Assembly: GCA_905250885.1 (NCBI GenBank) | Contig: CAJNOQ010000191.1 | Coordinates: 1-64,000 of the forward strand | Origin: Didymodactylos carnosus | Taxonomy: Eukaryota; Rotifera; Eurotatoria; Philodinida; Philodinidae | DNA: 64,000 nt | Reading direction: 5' to 3' | Shown: positions 33,966 through 48,900 of the stretch, in pieces | Position numbering within the stretch: position 1 is the stretch's first letter | How the letters are laid out: each line of letters opens with the position of its first letter | The notes under the pieces: model-generated | Seen by the model: the letters and a program-made list of their open reading frames with translations, nothing else | The model's database searches: none | Told to the model about the DNA's origin: nothing | Translations under genes and position numbers: made by a program

Positions 33966-36955
33966 CAGCTGCAAAAACTGGCTGAAATTTGAAAAAAACG
34001 GAAAAAAGATTGGTATTCTTCAAAAAGATGCACTTTCATTAACTAAAAGAAATAGCGTATTATCCTAAACGCGACATCAACAGCATCTGAGATGTTTTTT
34101 CACGTCCTGCCCAACTGTATTTCATTCAGTAGAGTATAAAAGCTGAGCAAGATAACGTACTTTTTATACTTAGCAAAGTAGTTTTGAGGACGAAATAGTC
34201 TGTTACAAAATACAGTTTCGTGAAATTCCATATTTTTAAAGAAAAATCGATAAAAAAACACTGAAATTAACTGAATGTTGGCCAAACTGTGCAGTTTTTC
34301 ATACTCAATTCTATCAGATCAAAACTGCAGCTTAATTTGCCACCGTTAAGGCGAAATTCAGATTTTAAAATGTTTTGACTTTTGCTAGAGCTGAAAACAT
34401 TATCTGAAAAACATTTAGTTTTTCTCGCAAAAAAACTTCGGATTCGGTTAGAGGGTAGAATTTTACGTATTTGAGATGATTGTCAGGGTATTGTTTTAGA
34501 ACGGATTTTTTTCCTTGACTTTATGTTAGTCTAGGATCTTACAAAATGTCGACCAACTTGTTTGTGCAGAAAATACGGAAAAATGGCTGTCAGATATTCC
34601 ACGGATAAGCCAATCACAAGAGGAGAAAAACAGAAAGAAATTCTTTCTTAACAACAACAAAGAAATATTGATCTACTGATGCAGAGAGAAGCAGGTAAGC
34701 AAACTTTTCTGTAGTCCTGTAATAGATGTCGTCAGAAATCCGTTTAAATTTGGTAACAAAAAAAACGTTGTCTACGGATAATAAAACTTATAGAATATAG
34801 ATAATCTATCATAACAAATCAATCAGAAATACTTCCACACTCCTTGGAATCTTTAGAAAATATCCAGAAACTGTTTAGCTTCATATTACATTAGGCGCTT
34901 TTTCTGTGGAATCAGAGAGGTTCAGAACATTTCACACCTATTCTGGCTGCAAACGCCGACCGAAGGGAAGCGTGAGTATTGTTTTGAATTATATTAAGAA
35001 ATATTTTTAGACCTTTGGGGATCTTTCGAAAGTCTCGAGAAAACGTTTTAGATTTATATTAGATTACGAAGCTTACACATCAAATCAGAGAAAATTTCAT
35101 AGCATATTATATTTTGGATACTCTCCTAGCGAATACCTAAAATCAGTCTAAAAAACACCGAAAGAAAATTTAGTAATGTTGACCAGTAAAATGGAGCTGT
35201 CTTGCTCTTTGGTACTAAGCAACTCGAGCAATTTAATGAATCGAGTGGAGAGTGAAAAGAAAAAGTCCTAAATAGTGGTTTGCTGATTTCGTTCTTCCAC
35301 CTGCCTTACAGAACGATGGTACAGGCTGTCTTTGAGGATAATCTTTTCTGAAGTTTATCTGGAAGCCTTGATTTTTGAATATATTAATTTTAAATATGAA
35401 GTTTAAATTAACATCCTTTGAAAGTTCCGCATAGATCGTCCCCAAATCGACTTTCGACCTAAGGGAGGCTTAATGATAGATTAGTCTGCTAGACTTAGGC
35501 ACGCGAAGGATAAGTTCAATGAAATAAGCTTGTAGTAGTATTATTTCTAAATCCCACTAATGTCATCTTGTAAACTATAGTCGAAATCCGCTAAGGCTAT
35601 TTCTGATTAAAAACCTGAATGTCCAAGTTTTTTAATTTTCAAGAAACCCTTAGTTTTAAGATGTGTTTTAGACATTCGTTCATTTCTCGATAGGTGTCAA
35701 AATCTACTTGAAAAGAGGAGTCAAATGAGTTACTGTTTTATACTTTTCTAAAATGTCGTAATACCATCTGATGTTGCTCTTAAACAAAAGTAGAGAAAGG
35801 CGTTCAAATATATATTCTGACTATAGGCATCAAACCATCATTGATTAAGCTTTTCAGGGTACCTATTGATGATATATAGTTTGTTAAACATCAAACGTGT
35901 TTCATTGAAAAAGATGATTTCAAACAGAGACCATCGCAGAACAGGGCTGTCCTGTGGTCCTGCCGGGTAGGGCGCTATATATTCTTTGCCCTACCCTGCT
36001 CTGCCCTACAACAGGGCAGGGCAACAAAAAATTCCTTCATTTGCCGTGCTAGAAATTGATTTTTGAGATTTTCAAGCTTCTTTTCAAGTAAAATTTTGAG
36101 ATCTCGCGTATATGTGAAAATAAAAATGACAGCCAACTTTTCTAAAATTGATAATTAATAAAAAACAAGATTCTGCTGCGCACGAGAAAGACATCCAGTA
36201 TTTGTAATGGGTTTCTTGAAGATAAAGTCTTCTAGGTTAAGGAGAAAAACTTTTACACTGCAGAACGTCTTACCCAGCCAGACAAGGAAGAGCCAAAAAA
36301 GTTGCCCTGCGATGTTCTCTGATTTCAAAGTACTACGGTAATGATTTAACATGTAACTGGAAGGATATTTTTGTTTTGCGAACTGCAACTAGACCTCAAT
36401 GGACTAGCTATTAGCACATGCTATAGAGCTTTTCAAGACACATTGAATAGTTTATTAACGATCAGAGATCTTCACGTTTATTTACAAAAGGGGTACACAG
36501 GTGTAGTGCTATATCAGCAACCTATACAAATAGTCATATCAGTATTCTAATATTTTCCAGCATTGTTTAATAGTCAATCTGTTGTACACAGCAAATCAAG
36601 GCGTATTCGTTTGTTTATAACAGCGGACTGAATATTGGATGGTTGGAGAGAAAAAGGTATTTTATGATTATAATCATGATATGATGTGTATGTCTCTTTT
36701 CGAGCAGATTTCATCGGCTATGTCCATTCACAAGCACTTAATTATCTGAAGATGGCTTTGATGATTTTTTAGATACATTGAAGTAATAAAACCAATAGAC
36801 CGATTTTAAGTCTTATCTGGACTTATCTTTCGCAACAAACTTGAAGAAAACCGACGTATTTTTATCTACATGTGAAAAGCAACTATTTAATTACACAAAC
36901 AAAATAAAATTGAATCACATATTTTACTCAAGTGCGTTTAATTTCTAAGAAAAAG
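33966..36955. other. Non-coding stretch with repeat remnants
   Basis: No gene is supported. It contains the GC-rich hairpin islet at 35942-36024 and, at 36405-36850, a diverged copy of the dispersed repeat seen at 18.8-19.1 kb. The remainder is AT-rich. Confidence 0.45.
35942..36024. repeat. GC-rich islet with CCCTGCC-type hairpins
   Basis: A perfect 9-bp stem pairs GGGTAGGGC (35965-35973) with GCCCTACCC (35988-35996). A second short stem follows (TGCCCT against AGGGCA near 36003-36018). The islet begins CAGGGCTGTCC, which resembles hAT-type transposon ends, but no partner end with a matching duplication was found. Confidence 0.45.
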
Positions 36956-39900
36956 TCAATGTTCACTATTTTTAATGATATCGTCATAGTATTCTTCCGT
37001 TATTTGAAATGTGGCATCGGATGATATTTTTGTCTCTCTAAAGAATAAATAAAAGCACCTACTCATATTTCCATGTAAATAGCAAAAACGTCTATGTGAC
37101 GAACCTTCTGCCATCGAAAAATTGTATAGTTAACGAATTTCTATCAACGTGTATAATGGTAGCTGGTTTATACACCATTTCATCCAGTGCCAATATCTTG
37201 TCACGTTTTCGAAAGCTCCCTTGTCTGATAAATGCCCCAAATAGATGCGCCAACTCTAAAATTCGTGAAAGTAGAATTGTAAATATAGAATTATAAAAGT
37301 GCGCTAATGTGATACCTTGGACGGTTTTAGTATCATCACACCATCGAATACGATATTGATGACCGTTACCAACACGTTCTTCCACCGTTCCTAATAGACA
37401 AAAAGCCTGTATAAGATATAGAAATATCAAAGCATCGAAAACATGATTACCTAACATATAAGCCCCGACATCATCATTTCTTCCTACGACAACTTGATCT
37501 ACGATTGATTTTTCTTTTTGTATAATGCATTCGACGTATTGTTTAAATTTTTCGTCTTCATTATTATTTTTTGTTATTATTGGAATAATTTCGCTGACTA
37601 TTACATCAACTTCGGTACAATCATAGAATCTAACAGTAATTTTTTCTTCACCTTTATCCGTTATCTTAGTTGATGATATCAACACCCCAGGTGCCCGACT
37701 ATTACGTAAATCTGGATAAAGCGCTATTACAAATGATTCACTCTAAAAATTAAGATTAGAAACGTGTATATCGTGTTTCTTTCTATGAGTATGTTATTTT
37801 TATACCTTTAGATCAGTGTCAAAGTCTTCCGGTAAATAAATATCGTCTTGATGTATCAAACTCTTTACATGTTTGTTCCGTTCAACAACATACTGATAGT
37901 CTGAATATTTTTCTATCACAGACCCCTAAAGACGTCATTCTAAGTTAAGAATGAAATTTAAAGACCAAGAAGTAAACCTTTCTTACCCAATAAAATAATC
38001 CGTCATCATCCTCCCATCTACATAGTACCTCAGTACCTGGTGCTATACTAGACCGCAGTGATGCAGCGGGCGTAGGACCTGATATGGGCAAACGAGACGT
38101 TGTTTGAGCGGAGTGATCTCGATGAGTGATCTCCTGTTTCACAGGAGTATCAGAACGAGATATTGGTGGCGTTGGTATCAGACGTGTTTGAGAAAATTCA
38201 TTTTTCCTTTCTTTCACTCTCCCGGATGAAAGAGTTTTATCGTAAGTCATAATATCTATTTGTTCGTCTATTTTCTACAATAAAATTTTGATTCAGCAAG
38301 TTCAAAAGTATGCTATTCATAATTTCCTGGATTTTCCAGTTTTAATATCTGTATTACTTCTTTTAGGTTTTTATAGTGTTTCTTTTGATATTTTCTCATT
38401 TGTTCAAGATTGTTTTGTAACGCACTGATTTTTTCATCAATTTTTGCTAAAATATCAAAAAAACAACTTTCAAATAAAACTATACATTGAACATGAAATA
38501 TTAGAAATTTTATTATACTTGAACGAATTTCGAATTCTGATTCACTATTGTCAGGAGAGTCTATTGGAGGTCTACAAAAGTACTCCAGTTTTATTTAATT
38601 TTAGAAAAACTAATGTTTCTGCTTACGGTATTACTCTTTCAATATACAAACATATACGTTGATACAACCCTCTGCTAATTTTCATCAGATCTTTTCGTCG
38701 AACATTTGCCTATAATCATCACGAAAGAATACTTAAAAACTGGTATCTACTTTTATTATGATATTTATGCACTCACCACACATAATTCAGGTATATATAG
38801 GTGAACTGTATACAATTGTGGCACTGATAAACATGGAGGGGGCGTTATGTGAACAACTGCCGGTACCCATCGTTCGAAATTAGCTTTATCAAAGCGTGCA
38901 AGAACACAATCATTAATCTAAATACATTGGATCATCATATAATACTGCTGATAATTAGAAAAACTATCTTCATATCCTACGTATAATGAAAGTTGATTAA
39001 CAGCTCCATTTGTTGGAAATATCAATTGTTTCTCAGCTTGTTGTTGTGGTCCCCTGTCAAGCAGAACAGTAGCCTGATCTTCTTTTGTTCTTAGTATCGT
39101 ACCTCAAAAAATAAACAGAATAACGTACACTATTTGATTTTACTGAAAATATAAACCGACCAGGATAAAAAAAACCATCTACATCATAGCGTACGATAAC
39201 ACGTTGTCCTGGAGACATGAATGGATATGTTTGACGTCGAATTACCGTTTTTGATTTAACTTCTTCCACCTTTTTGGTTAATACCTGTCAAAATACATTA
39301 TTAGTTCAACTTTCAAAAAATTTAATCGTTTTACAAACTTTATCACGTTTTTGATGTTTTCGTAAATCAGTCGATATTTGAAGAAATTTAACGGCTTTTT
39401 TGATTTCTCTATCTAATTTCAGTACAGATTTTATTTTCAATAATGATTTACTTTCGTCCAATGCGTTCTGTAACAAAATTTTATTGTCTTCGTCATAGCG
39501 TGGGGGATTTTCAATAAAACTAAACAATAAAAATTTTTTATGTCATCTAACTTACTGGAAGAAAGACACTTACTTTTGCTGCTCATCAGCAGTTAGTTTT
39601 CTCCAAGCATTGTCTCTGAGAACACTCCTTTCAAATAAATGAAAAGTAACAGAATTTGATGTTATTGTAAAATTTGTACTATCACTTTTTATCAGAATGG
39701 TCTTTTTTTCTCTACACTATAAGAAAAAAGTGTGCCCGTTGATGTGTAAATCAGGAGTGCGGTCACTCGAGAACAAAAAGTATGTTAAAATTCTAACTGA
39801 AGTACAGTGTGTTACAGGTTCTAAGTGTGTCGATATTGAAATAACGACAAAAATAGTGTGCGGTTTCTTTCTAGGTGTGTTAGTAACGAAACAAAATTCT

Positions 39901-42900
39901 GCTCTTTCTTTTCCAGTTATTCAAATTGTCACAGAAATAAAACAATGACATACATATCACTGGGACAAAAAAGATAAAGTTGGTTTTGAATAGCTGAAAA
40001 GTGATTTTTTTGTATTCAGCACATTCGATAACTCAGAAGAAGTTTAGGAAAAATTTTGAAAAGGAATATTATTTTCCCATGGAAATTTTTTTCGGCATTT
40101 TGGATTCGAAAATTTTTCTAAACTTTTGGAAGTACCCTTCACCAAAAATAGAAAAGCTTCTGGATTATTGACTGTGCTGCATACGAAAAAGCACTTTTCA
40201 GCAATTCAAAAATAACTTTATTTTTTTCGTTCCGGTGATGTGCTTTTTCTGTCTGCTTTCTTTCAAGTTCACAATTAACAAAACATAAAAAAACACAGTG
40301 CTGAATTGGATTTTATAGACGGATTTCAACAACATCACTTTCACTCTATCTTAAATCAATCTTTTATTTGTTTGTGTACTTTGACTTTGTATTTAGATAA
40401 GTTTTTTTATAAGAAAACACGCCAAATCTTTTTTGATAAATGACTTTTTGTGTTAATTTCAATTAAAATTTGCTTTTCTGATGATAGAAGAGAAAATCAA
40501 AACTCATGCTACATTTATTGTGTCCGTGTGTACAACTGTTAGCGGCGCACTTATCCCATCTGTTATAGGTAGACTCGAGGATAAATAATTATTCACCTTT
40601 TGTGTCATGAGCACACTTTTCTTTTTATAGTGTACATGTTTTTCTCAAGTGTGAAAACGTTAAATTATATCAATCATTGGTGGAAAAAGGAAAACAGAAA
40701 TTACTTTTCTTCCTCATTTTGGCTTTTCTCGCCGAGACTATTCCAATATATTTGTGGAGCTAATCTACAAGATAGAAACAGTTTGTATAATAAATAATTT
40801 AACAAAAGTATGAAAAGTTTACTTTCTCTTTTGTTCTTCAGATAAATATTTCCATATAATTTTCGATGTGAAACTAAATAAATCATTGTCAAACATGAAA
40901 TATAGTCAATAAATAAGATTGATCGTCATCGTGATCACACAAAGTGAGAACTGACTCTACCTCTCATAATTGAAAAATAGACATGAAAGTATAACTTACT
41001 CCAAATAAAGTTTTAGTAAAGTGTTCAAATCTTTTTCATACGTAATCAAATCCACGGCCAAATGATTAATTAGACGTAATTTACCAACATAGGATCCATG
41101 TGCTAGAGGAAGAATCTGAAATAGACAAGTTTTTTACAAAAAATATTTTAATCTTATCAATAGTCATACAGATATTTTACTTACATCATCCCACACTTTT
41201 GACAGAACATAACGATCGATCGATTGCACATATTCAGATTTGACGGTAACACTCGATGGTTGTAAAATATCAAAAATTGTTAGATGTTTAGCAACAAGAT
41301 TATTTTTCTTCAAAAATAATTTTACTTCAGCATCCGGTGTGCTTTAAGAAGAAAAAAAAGAGAGAAATAGATTCATTAATATAGTAGATATAATAAAATA
41401 ATACAAATACAAACCGCGGTCGATTTTGAATCTCCTGCTCATATAATGGTACTAAACAATATAGACTAAATTTGTATCTATATATCGTAAAACTAAACAT
41501 ATACATACAATTATTTTCGCCCGTCGATAATGCTTCATTATCAGTGGTTTCTAAATAATAGAAAATTGATTCCTAACGTTACTTGTGAATGAATTTATAT
41601 CAGTTTTACCTATTCTACTATTCTCATTATTTCCTGATAAAAATTCATTTGGTCGCTGATCTGGATTGAGATTAATTGTGCTAGCTTGATTTGATAAACT
41701 ACCTAATTAAGAGAAGACAATACACACTAATATTCATCTTTAACTCAAATAGAAGATTTATGCAATTTTGTGCGTGTGTACAAAGAATGACTGATTGGCT
41801 CACAGTTAAACATCTGTAATTTCCACGTAAAATCATTTCATTCATCAAAAAATCAAAGAAAAAAAACTTGTCTATTAACATAGGATCATCTCAAAAGTCG
41901 GGTAAGTGCTCTATTATTCTTCTTATCGATTTTTCTACTGCAATCACACTCACTCTCACTCTTTCGCACAAACTTTTGTAAAACTACTTTTCTAATGCAT
42001 TTCTACAAAGGAAAGTATCAATCACTTAAACGTCAGTGTCCAGAGAATGTTTCATGAGATTTTTGTCAACTTGATATGACCTATAAAAGTTCAGGTCAGA
42101 CTAGAATGACAGAAAATGCGGGTCTGTAGTAATGAAAGAGAGCAATAATGAGAGTAACTGAAAAATCCATCCAATCTAGATTGAGCTCCATAACGGTAGC
42201 ATCTGAGAGTTGCAGGCAAAGAAAAGACGTTTCGTCTCCACACAATAGATAAATTTTCAAAAAAACAACAACATAGGCATATCTGGTTTCATCTACAAAA
42301 AAAAGTTCAATACCAGAACATGTTTATTTCAAAACGTGTTTATGGTAAGAATTGTCTTCACTCCAGAAAGATAGTCCTCATTTATTCATAGCTAAAGTTA
42401 CTATGCGAGAGAGGATAACACATATGAATACAGTTAGCAGCTTTTAGTCTGATACTTTGTCGGATGCTCATTCTATGATTTTTGAAGGTTTTATACTTAA
42501 ATAAAAATTATTTAGAGATACTAACTTGATTTTACACGACGCTTTCGATTGTTTTTTGAACGTTGTTTCGACTGTTTGATGGGCATAGAGGCTAAAACAG
42601 TTCAAGTTAGCCTATGAAAATATTTCATCATCAAATTCTTTTCACATCTCGTATCGAATCTCTCTCTATATATTTTTATACTCTTTTAATTTGAAAAAAA
42701 TTCGAAAATATGTTTTCTTTTTATCTTTAACAGAAAACATAAATTTTTTCAATCAGCACAATACAGAAACCACGAATGAAAAAGAAAAAAAAAATAGGTA
42801 AAATGAGTAGAGTACTAATTGCAGAATGATAATATATGTTGAATTTAGCATCATTAAAAATAGATAATATATTATTGACAATGTATTTTGAAATGGATGT

Positions 42901-45900
42901 CAAGTTTACATCGTGTACAACGCTATATTTCTTGATACTATCAGGTGTTTACGTTAGTTAACAATAATTCAAAGAAAACTGTTAAATTGACAAGATATTA
43001 AAGGTTAGTGTATGAAAAGAAGATTTGTTTTAGCCGCCCCTCCCCTCCTCTCAGAAATTTATTTATCTTCAACACTGTACATCCGATTTTGATGAAATTT
43101 TCCGTAAATGTTAGGTTTAATGAGTTACAGGAATAAAAGAATTTTTTGTCTCCAAGTCCTACGGTTTAGGAGTTTACTAGAGATCAAGGTCCAAAAAGAA
43201 CCTTGAAGTTTTTCCCAACATTTTTTAATATACTTCAAGCTGGAGAGTTCGGATTTGTTTTATTTTAAACTAGACACTCAACTACATGGACTGACCGGGA
43301 GCGATTTTTCAACTAAGTCTTTATTGGTTTTCCAGGCAACTAACAACCTCCAAAACTTGAAAAATCTTTCCCGGTTTTCTAAAAATCCTCAGTTTGACAA
43401 AAAACTAAGACCTAACTCAAACATCGACGCCGGCCAGTTCATGTAATTTCTTTTCCTCTTTTAAACAAAAAAAGAATGAACTCTCCACGACAAACTGCTA
43501 TAAAAAATCTTGGAAAACATTTCAGGTATAACTTCCATGTAGAGAAACGCTGTATAAAATGCTCAGTTTTAGGAGTTGTAGGAAAATACTTGTAACTTTT
43601 TGATGCAGGGCCACACAAAGTTGTGCGAGGTCTTATTTTGATTAGACTACAAATCTGTGCATTCAGAAAAAGATTTAATTGCGTAAGTACCCAGGAAAAA
43701 GCTATTATTTGGAAACCAGGTTTTCGGGACTCGTATAAAACTTTCTCGAAAGCCGCGAAAAATCACTTATATAGCCGACAGCGATACAGATTCTGAAAGT
43801 AGACATTTCGGGCCATTTTCCCATGTGCTTATCTGAAAACCGACTTTTTGACACTATTTCTGAAGGGGAACTTAAATCAAGTTATCATGTAGACTAACTG
43901 CATGCTTGAACATATGTGAGTAGTTCTGATACGAAGTAAAAACGTATTAATATATTTAAAAAATATGAAAGGAACCTTCAGATTCAATTCGAACCTATTA
44001 TCCAATGTATTTTTTAATGTGAAATCAATTCAAAATCTACATACTATTTGGTCGATAAGTTGCTGTGATGGTATTCTGATTTTTGAGTTGTAACAACGGG
44101 ATTGCTGGTGTATTATCACGATTTCTAAAATATTCATTTATTTAAATAAGCTCTTGTTATTATTATCGAACGAGAATGTCCTACTTATATTTTGATGATT
44201 TATGGATATTTTCTTTTGACCATGTTCGTCCAATACATTCATCACGAAGTTCAGACACACGTTTTAATTCAATTTCACCTCTTATCAATTCTTGTTTTAA
44301 TAAACTAATATCTTCACTCTAAAAAGAAATAGTCAATATGTTCAATAATTAATAATAAAATATTATTTTTACACTATATAAACCTCTGGAAGTTCAATGG
44401 AATGATTTATAAAACCATAATTAAATGCATGAAATCGACCACCAGTTTGTTTAGATAAATTGTATAAAAATTGATTAGCATCAAGATCTTGACAATTAAA
44501 TGCGATTGTATGAACAGGTATAGAATGACGATATTGAACTTGAGATAAAATATGTCGTTCACTCTAATCAATAGTATAAAAACATTTAGACAATTAAATA
44601 ATAAATATTGTATTTCAAAAAACAACAACTATACTTGATCAGGCCGACCATCAGTTAAAAGATAAATAGCTTCTGTTTGTGTATCAGCTAAAGCAAAACG
44701 TAATGCAGCTAGTGTGTTTGTTGAACCTTCGGCATTTAAACTTTGAATCCATGGTAATATCTGACTATATGTCGTTGAATCACTTATTTTTGTTAAACGA
44801 TCTCTCCATGGATTAATGACTGTATTAAATGCAATAATGTTAACACGTTCTTTCGTATATAGTTGATCCTAAAAATTATAATTTTATTTTTAAAATAATA
44901 GACATTCAATATATAATATGTATTAAAGTTTTTTCCTACTTGTAATAATAATAAAATTTTATCTTTAACAAAACTAAGATGATTTTGCATAGATTTTGAT
45001 GTATCAATAAGAATATAAATATTTTGTTCTAATACAGTGCCAAATACATCGCGACTACCTTTTTTCAACCATTGAAGTCTGAATAGACAAAACAAATTAA
45101 TATTTAAATTAATATTTAAAAATAAATTATTTTATACCGAAATTTGACTTTTTCAAGAAGATTATGAACTCGACGTTCATAATCACGATGAAGTTCGGGT
45201 GTTACATGAACATGTCGAATGGTACCTACAATAAAAAGAAAAAAATAAATTAAATGTTACAATAAAATAAAAAGATAATATTTTGATTTACCATCTGGCC
45301 ATGCAACATGTGCAAATTGTGCACAATATTTTGCATTAATTAATTTATCTTTGGGATCCTAAAATTATATGTTAGAAGTTCGATACTTTATCTATTCATA
45401 TTGATTTATTATTATCAATTGACTTACAGCTGGTACGCTGGCATCTTCTTTATCATCTGGTGGTCTTAAAACTGTGACAACACCATCACAATGACGAAAT
45501 GCTGCTGAATGTAAAACGGAAAAAACATCTAATTTTTGTGCATCTAATCCATAACGTTTTAACCAATCTAATGAAGCCATATCACTATCTATATCATTCA
45601 ATGATGATTGTAATACTAGAGTACGTTGAAAATCGTCGGTAATGAAACTAGAAGATTCTAAAAATCAAAAAAAAAAAAAAAAATGTTTTTCTTTCTTTTT
45701 TAAAATAATAAACAAGAAGAGTAATCATATTTTCACATACTGTCGAAATTATTTGTACTTTTACTATTTGTATTGTCATTTTGAATAAATCCTAGAATTT
45801 TTTCTATTTTATCAATTGTATTTTGACATTCAATTATTTCCTTGTATAATAATGAGATATCTATTGGATAATCATCTACACTACCAAATAATAATTTATC

Positions 45901-48900
45901 ATTTTGAACTTTAATTCGAGTTGGATCAGATAAATTTGATGGTGCTTTCAAATCTGGTAATTCTGATTTAATTTTATACATAAAAAATCTAAATAAAAAT
46001 AAAATATAAAAGATATTTTATAGAAATAATTTCTCATTTTTGTAATACATACGTTCCACCACCAAATTGTGCCAAAGATTTTAGATATGTTTCTGTATCA
46101 GAATTATTACAAAATAAACTAATAATATGCAATGGAATGTTAATTTTTGTTGAACGTAATTTTGTCAATTGATCACGTAACATTTCTCGATTTGTATTAG
46201 ATGAATCACCTTCAGTTATCAAATAGATACTATGAACCTAAAGTAAAATTGTTATTTAATCACGAAATGTATTTATAAAATAATATTTACATCATATTTC
46301 ATTGCTGTAATAATCGCTTCACACGTTGAACTAACAGATATTTTACTTTTTGGACAAATTTTTTGACAAATCCAATCGATTGCACTATCAATCGTTGTGG
46401 GAGTAACATCAATTGGTCCTTGTGATTGAAATTGTTCTATATCATGTGTAATCCTATATAAAGAAAAAGCTAATTAGTTATTTTACTATACTATTTTAAT
46501 GTTTTCAAAAGAAATTTTTTACCATATGATATTAAATTGTTTAAGTTTTATTATTTGTTCTTTAAGTAAATTTGTAATAGCATTTTGATATTGATTAAAT
46601 ATTCGATAATCACCCGATTTACAATCACATATTAAACAGACGGATGGTTCACCAATAATACCAAACAATCTTCTTGAACCTGATGTAATAAATGTTAATC
46701 GTTTTCGTAATAGATTTAATGCTTTTAATAAACGATATCTATATTCTTGTAATTTTTCTGGTCTACATGTTAACTAAAATAAAATAAATATTGAAAAAAA
46801 TAGTTAAAGAAAAAATATTATAATCGTACACTATAACGATCACCATTATCTCGTTGAACTTCATAATATAAATTGCCAGCATATTTCGTTGTGATATTTT
46901 TACCAAGTATCGAATTATAACCTTAAAAATTTATATTAGTTGAAAACATACTATTGAACAGAAATAATAATAATACAAAAAATTACAAACTTTCTACTCT
47001 TTTGAAACCGATTAATTGTAATATTTGATCGAATGAAAGTTTTTGTGATTTAAGGCCGTAACGTTGAAGCCATTCGTCTGTTCTCAACTAAAATTAAACA
47101 AAAAAATTAATGAGAATAACATAAAGTATTCCTCTTCTCTACGATTACGACCTTTTTATATATGAAGTTCATACTAAGATAAACTCATACTCTCAAAATT
47201 TATACTATTTTTGATTGTAACGAGTTTATGACGAATTTTTAGCCTTGAAAAGTTGATTTTTCAAAGAGTACTCTGTACCACAGACATATATTTTGAAAAA
47301 AGTATTTTATAGAGAGATACCGTACTAGAGAGTGAATATTTCCGATTAAAATGACACGTCTTTTAGCTCTAACGACGTTAAAATCAATAGTTATATTACT
47401 TCTATAAGAGCGTCAAAATATGTATCGTACATTTGCGCCACCATATTTAAAAAGCAACTTTTTTGGTTCTTTTCAATTTTCTGCGGAACGTTTTCTCCAT
47501 AACACTTCATGTTAGAGCCATAAATTCTCTTTTTGTTTGTTTGTCAGTTGTCTCAGTCTTAAAAGAGCTCGGTTTGATAAAAACTACCTTCCAGTGTATA
47601 GAGCAGAATCTTTAAAGAGTTTCAAACTGTTTTCGGAAGATTTCAACTCAACATTTTTTTCGAAATGGCTATTGACAGACCTAGATCTAGTGGCAACGAG
47701 TATTGGCCAATTACCAAGTTAATTCAAATTTCAACTTGGCTAAACTAAAAGCTTGTAGAGATTTGGGGTGTCCATTGTTTTAAGTGGCATTTATTTTTAT
47801 CCTCAATTTTGGGACTATTTTCTATGTTATTCAATTATTATTGAAAATATCACGTGAACAGGATGAAACAAACTTTTGTTATTGTTTAGTAGAGCAATAG
47901 CAGATGGGTAAAACAAGAACTGAGAGTAAATATCATAAACCGGTACAGTTGACATCACGAGACACATCACGTGACATCAAATCAAGTCATCAATGAAGCC
48001 AAGTTTTTATGAAAAACATTTGAAATTAAGCCATTTTTGACTTGACTTAAGTCATTTCTAACTCGACTTGCTCAGCTCTGATATTAAGAGATCTGAGCCT
48101 GTTTGTCAAGCAAAATTAAGTATTCCACATAAGTGGATTTTTAGGGAAAAAATTAAGTAGTACTTGAGGGACACTTAAGTTTCCCCTTAAGTACGCTTCT
48201 CAAAAAAGCTTAAGTTAAACAGGGATCATGCAGTAAAAACCACTCATATTTTAACAAATTTAGATTATTTTGATGAAATTTTCTGAATAAAACTTCGAAA
48301 ATTATTTTCTATCTAATTATTGCGGGTCTGACTATGAAAAGACGTAAAATAAAGAAGTTACAAACTATAAATAGTGTTTTATTTAAAAAATTAAGTGAAA
48401 ATTTAAGGGTGGTCAAGAGATCTATTAAGTTAAGATGCTTGCGAGAAACTGACTTAGTAAAAAAATCTTACTTAAAACAAATTTTTCATTTAACCTCTTG
48501 AATGCCGTTATTTTTCCTCTTCCGTATCCAAAGGTATCCATATGTAAAAAAATGATTAAATATCTCTCTTTGCGTTCTGTTGTTTTCGTCACATGTGTTC
48601 CTCTGGCACTTTTTTTTCGTTACAATGATAGAACAAAAAAGCATATGCAACATATAAAATTTCCTTCATGTCATCTATAGATGCCTTACGGCATTCAAGA
48701 GGTTAAGCAAAAGTGAGCGTGTTTTGAGAAACAGGCTCTGGTCCCTAGCTCCTTGCTGCCAGGCCAGGTTGGGTCTATCAATAGACTTAACCAATTTTTT
48801 AAAAACTCTAAAGTTTTGAAAAACTAGCTCTGGCTGAAACTAAATATACATGTGGATTCCTACCGTGTTAAATTCTTGAGTCTTCGAGAAAACAGTTGTC

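Noticed and set aside
39697-39948. 83-codon plus-strand frame
   Set aside because: It lies antisense inside intron 21 of the VWA3-like gene beside a foldback element, with no family resemblance.
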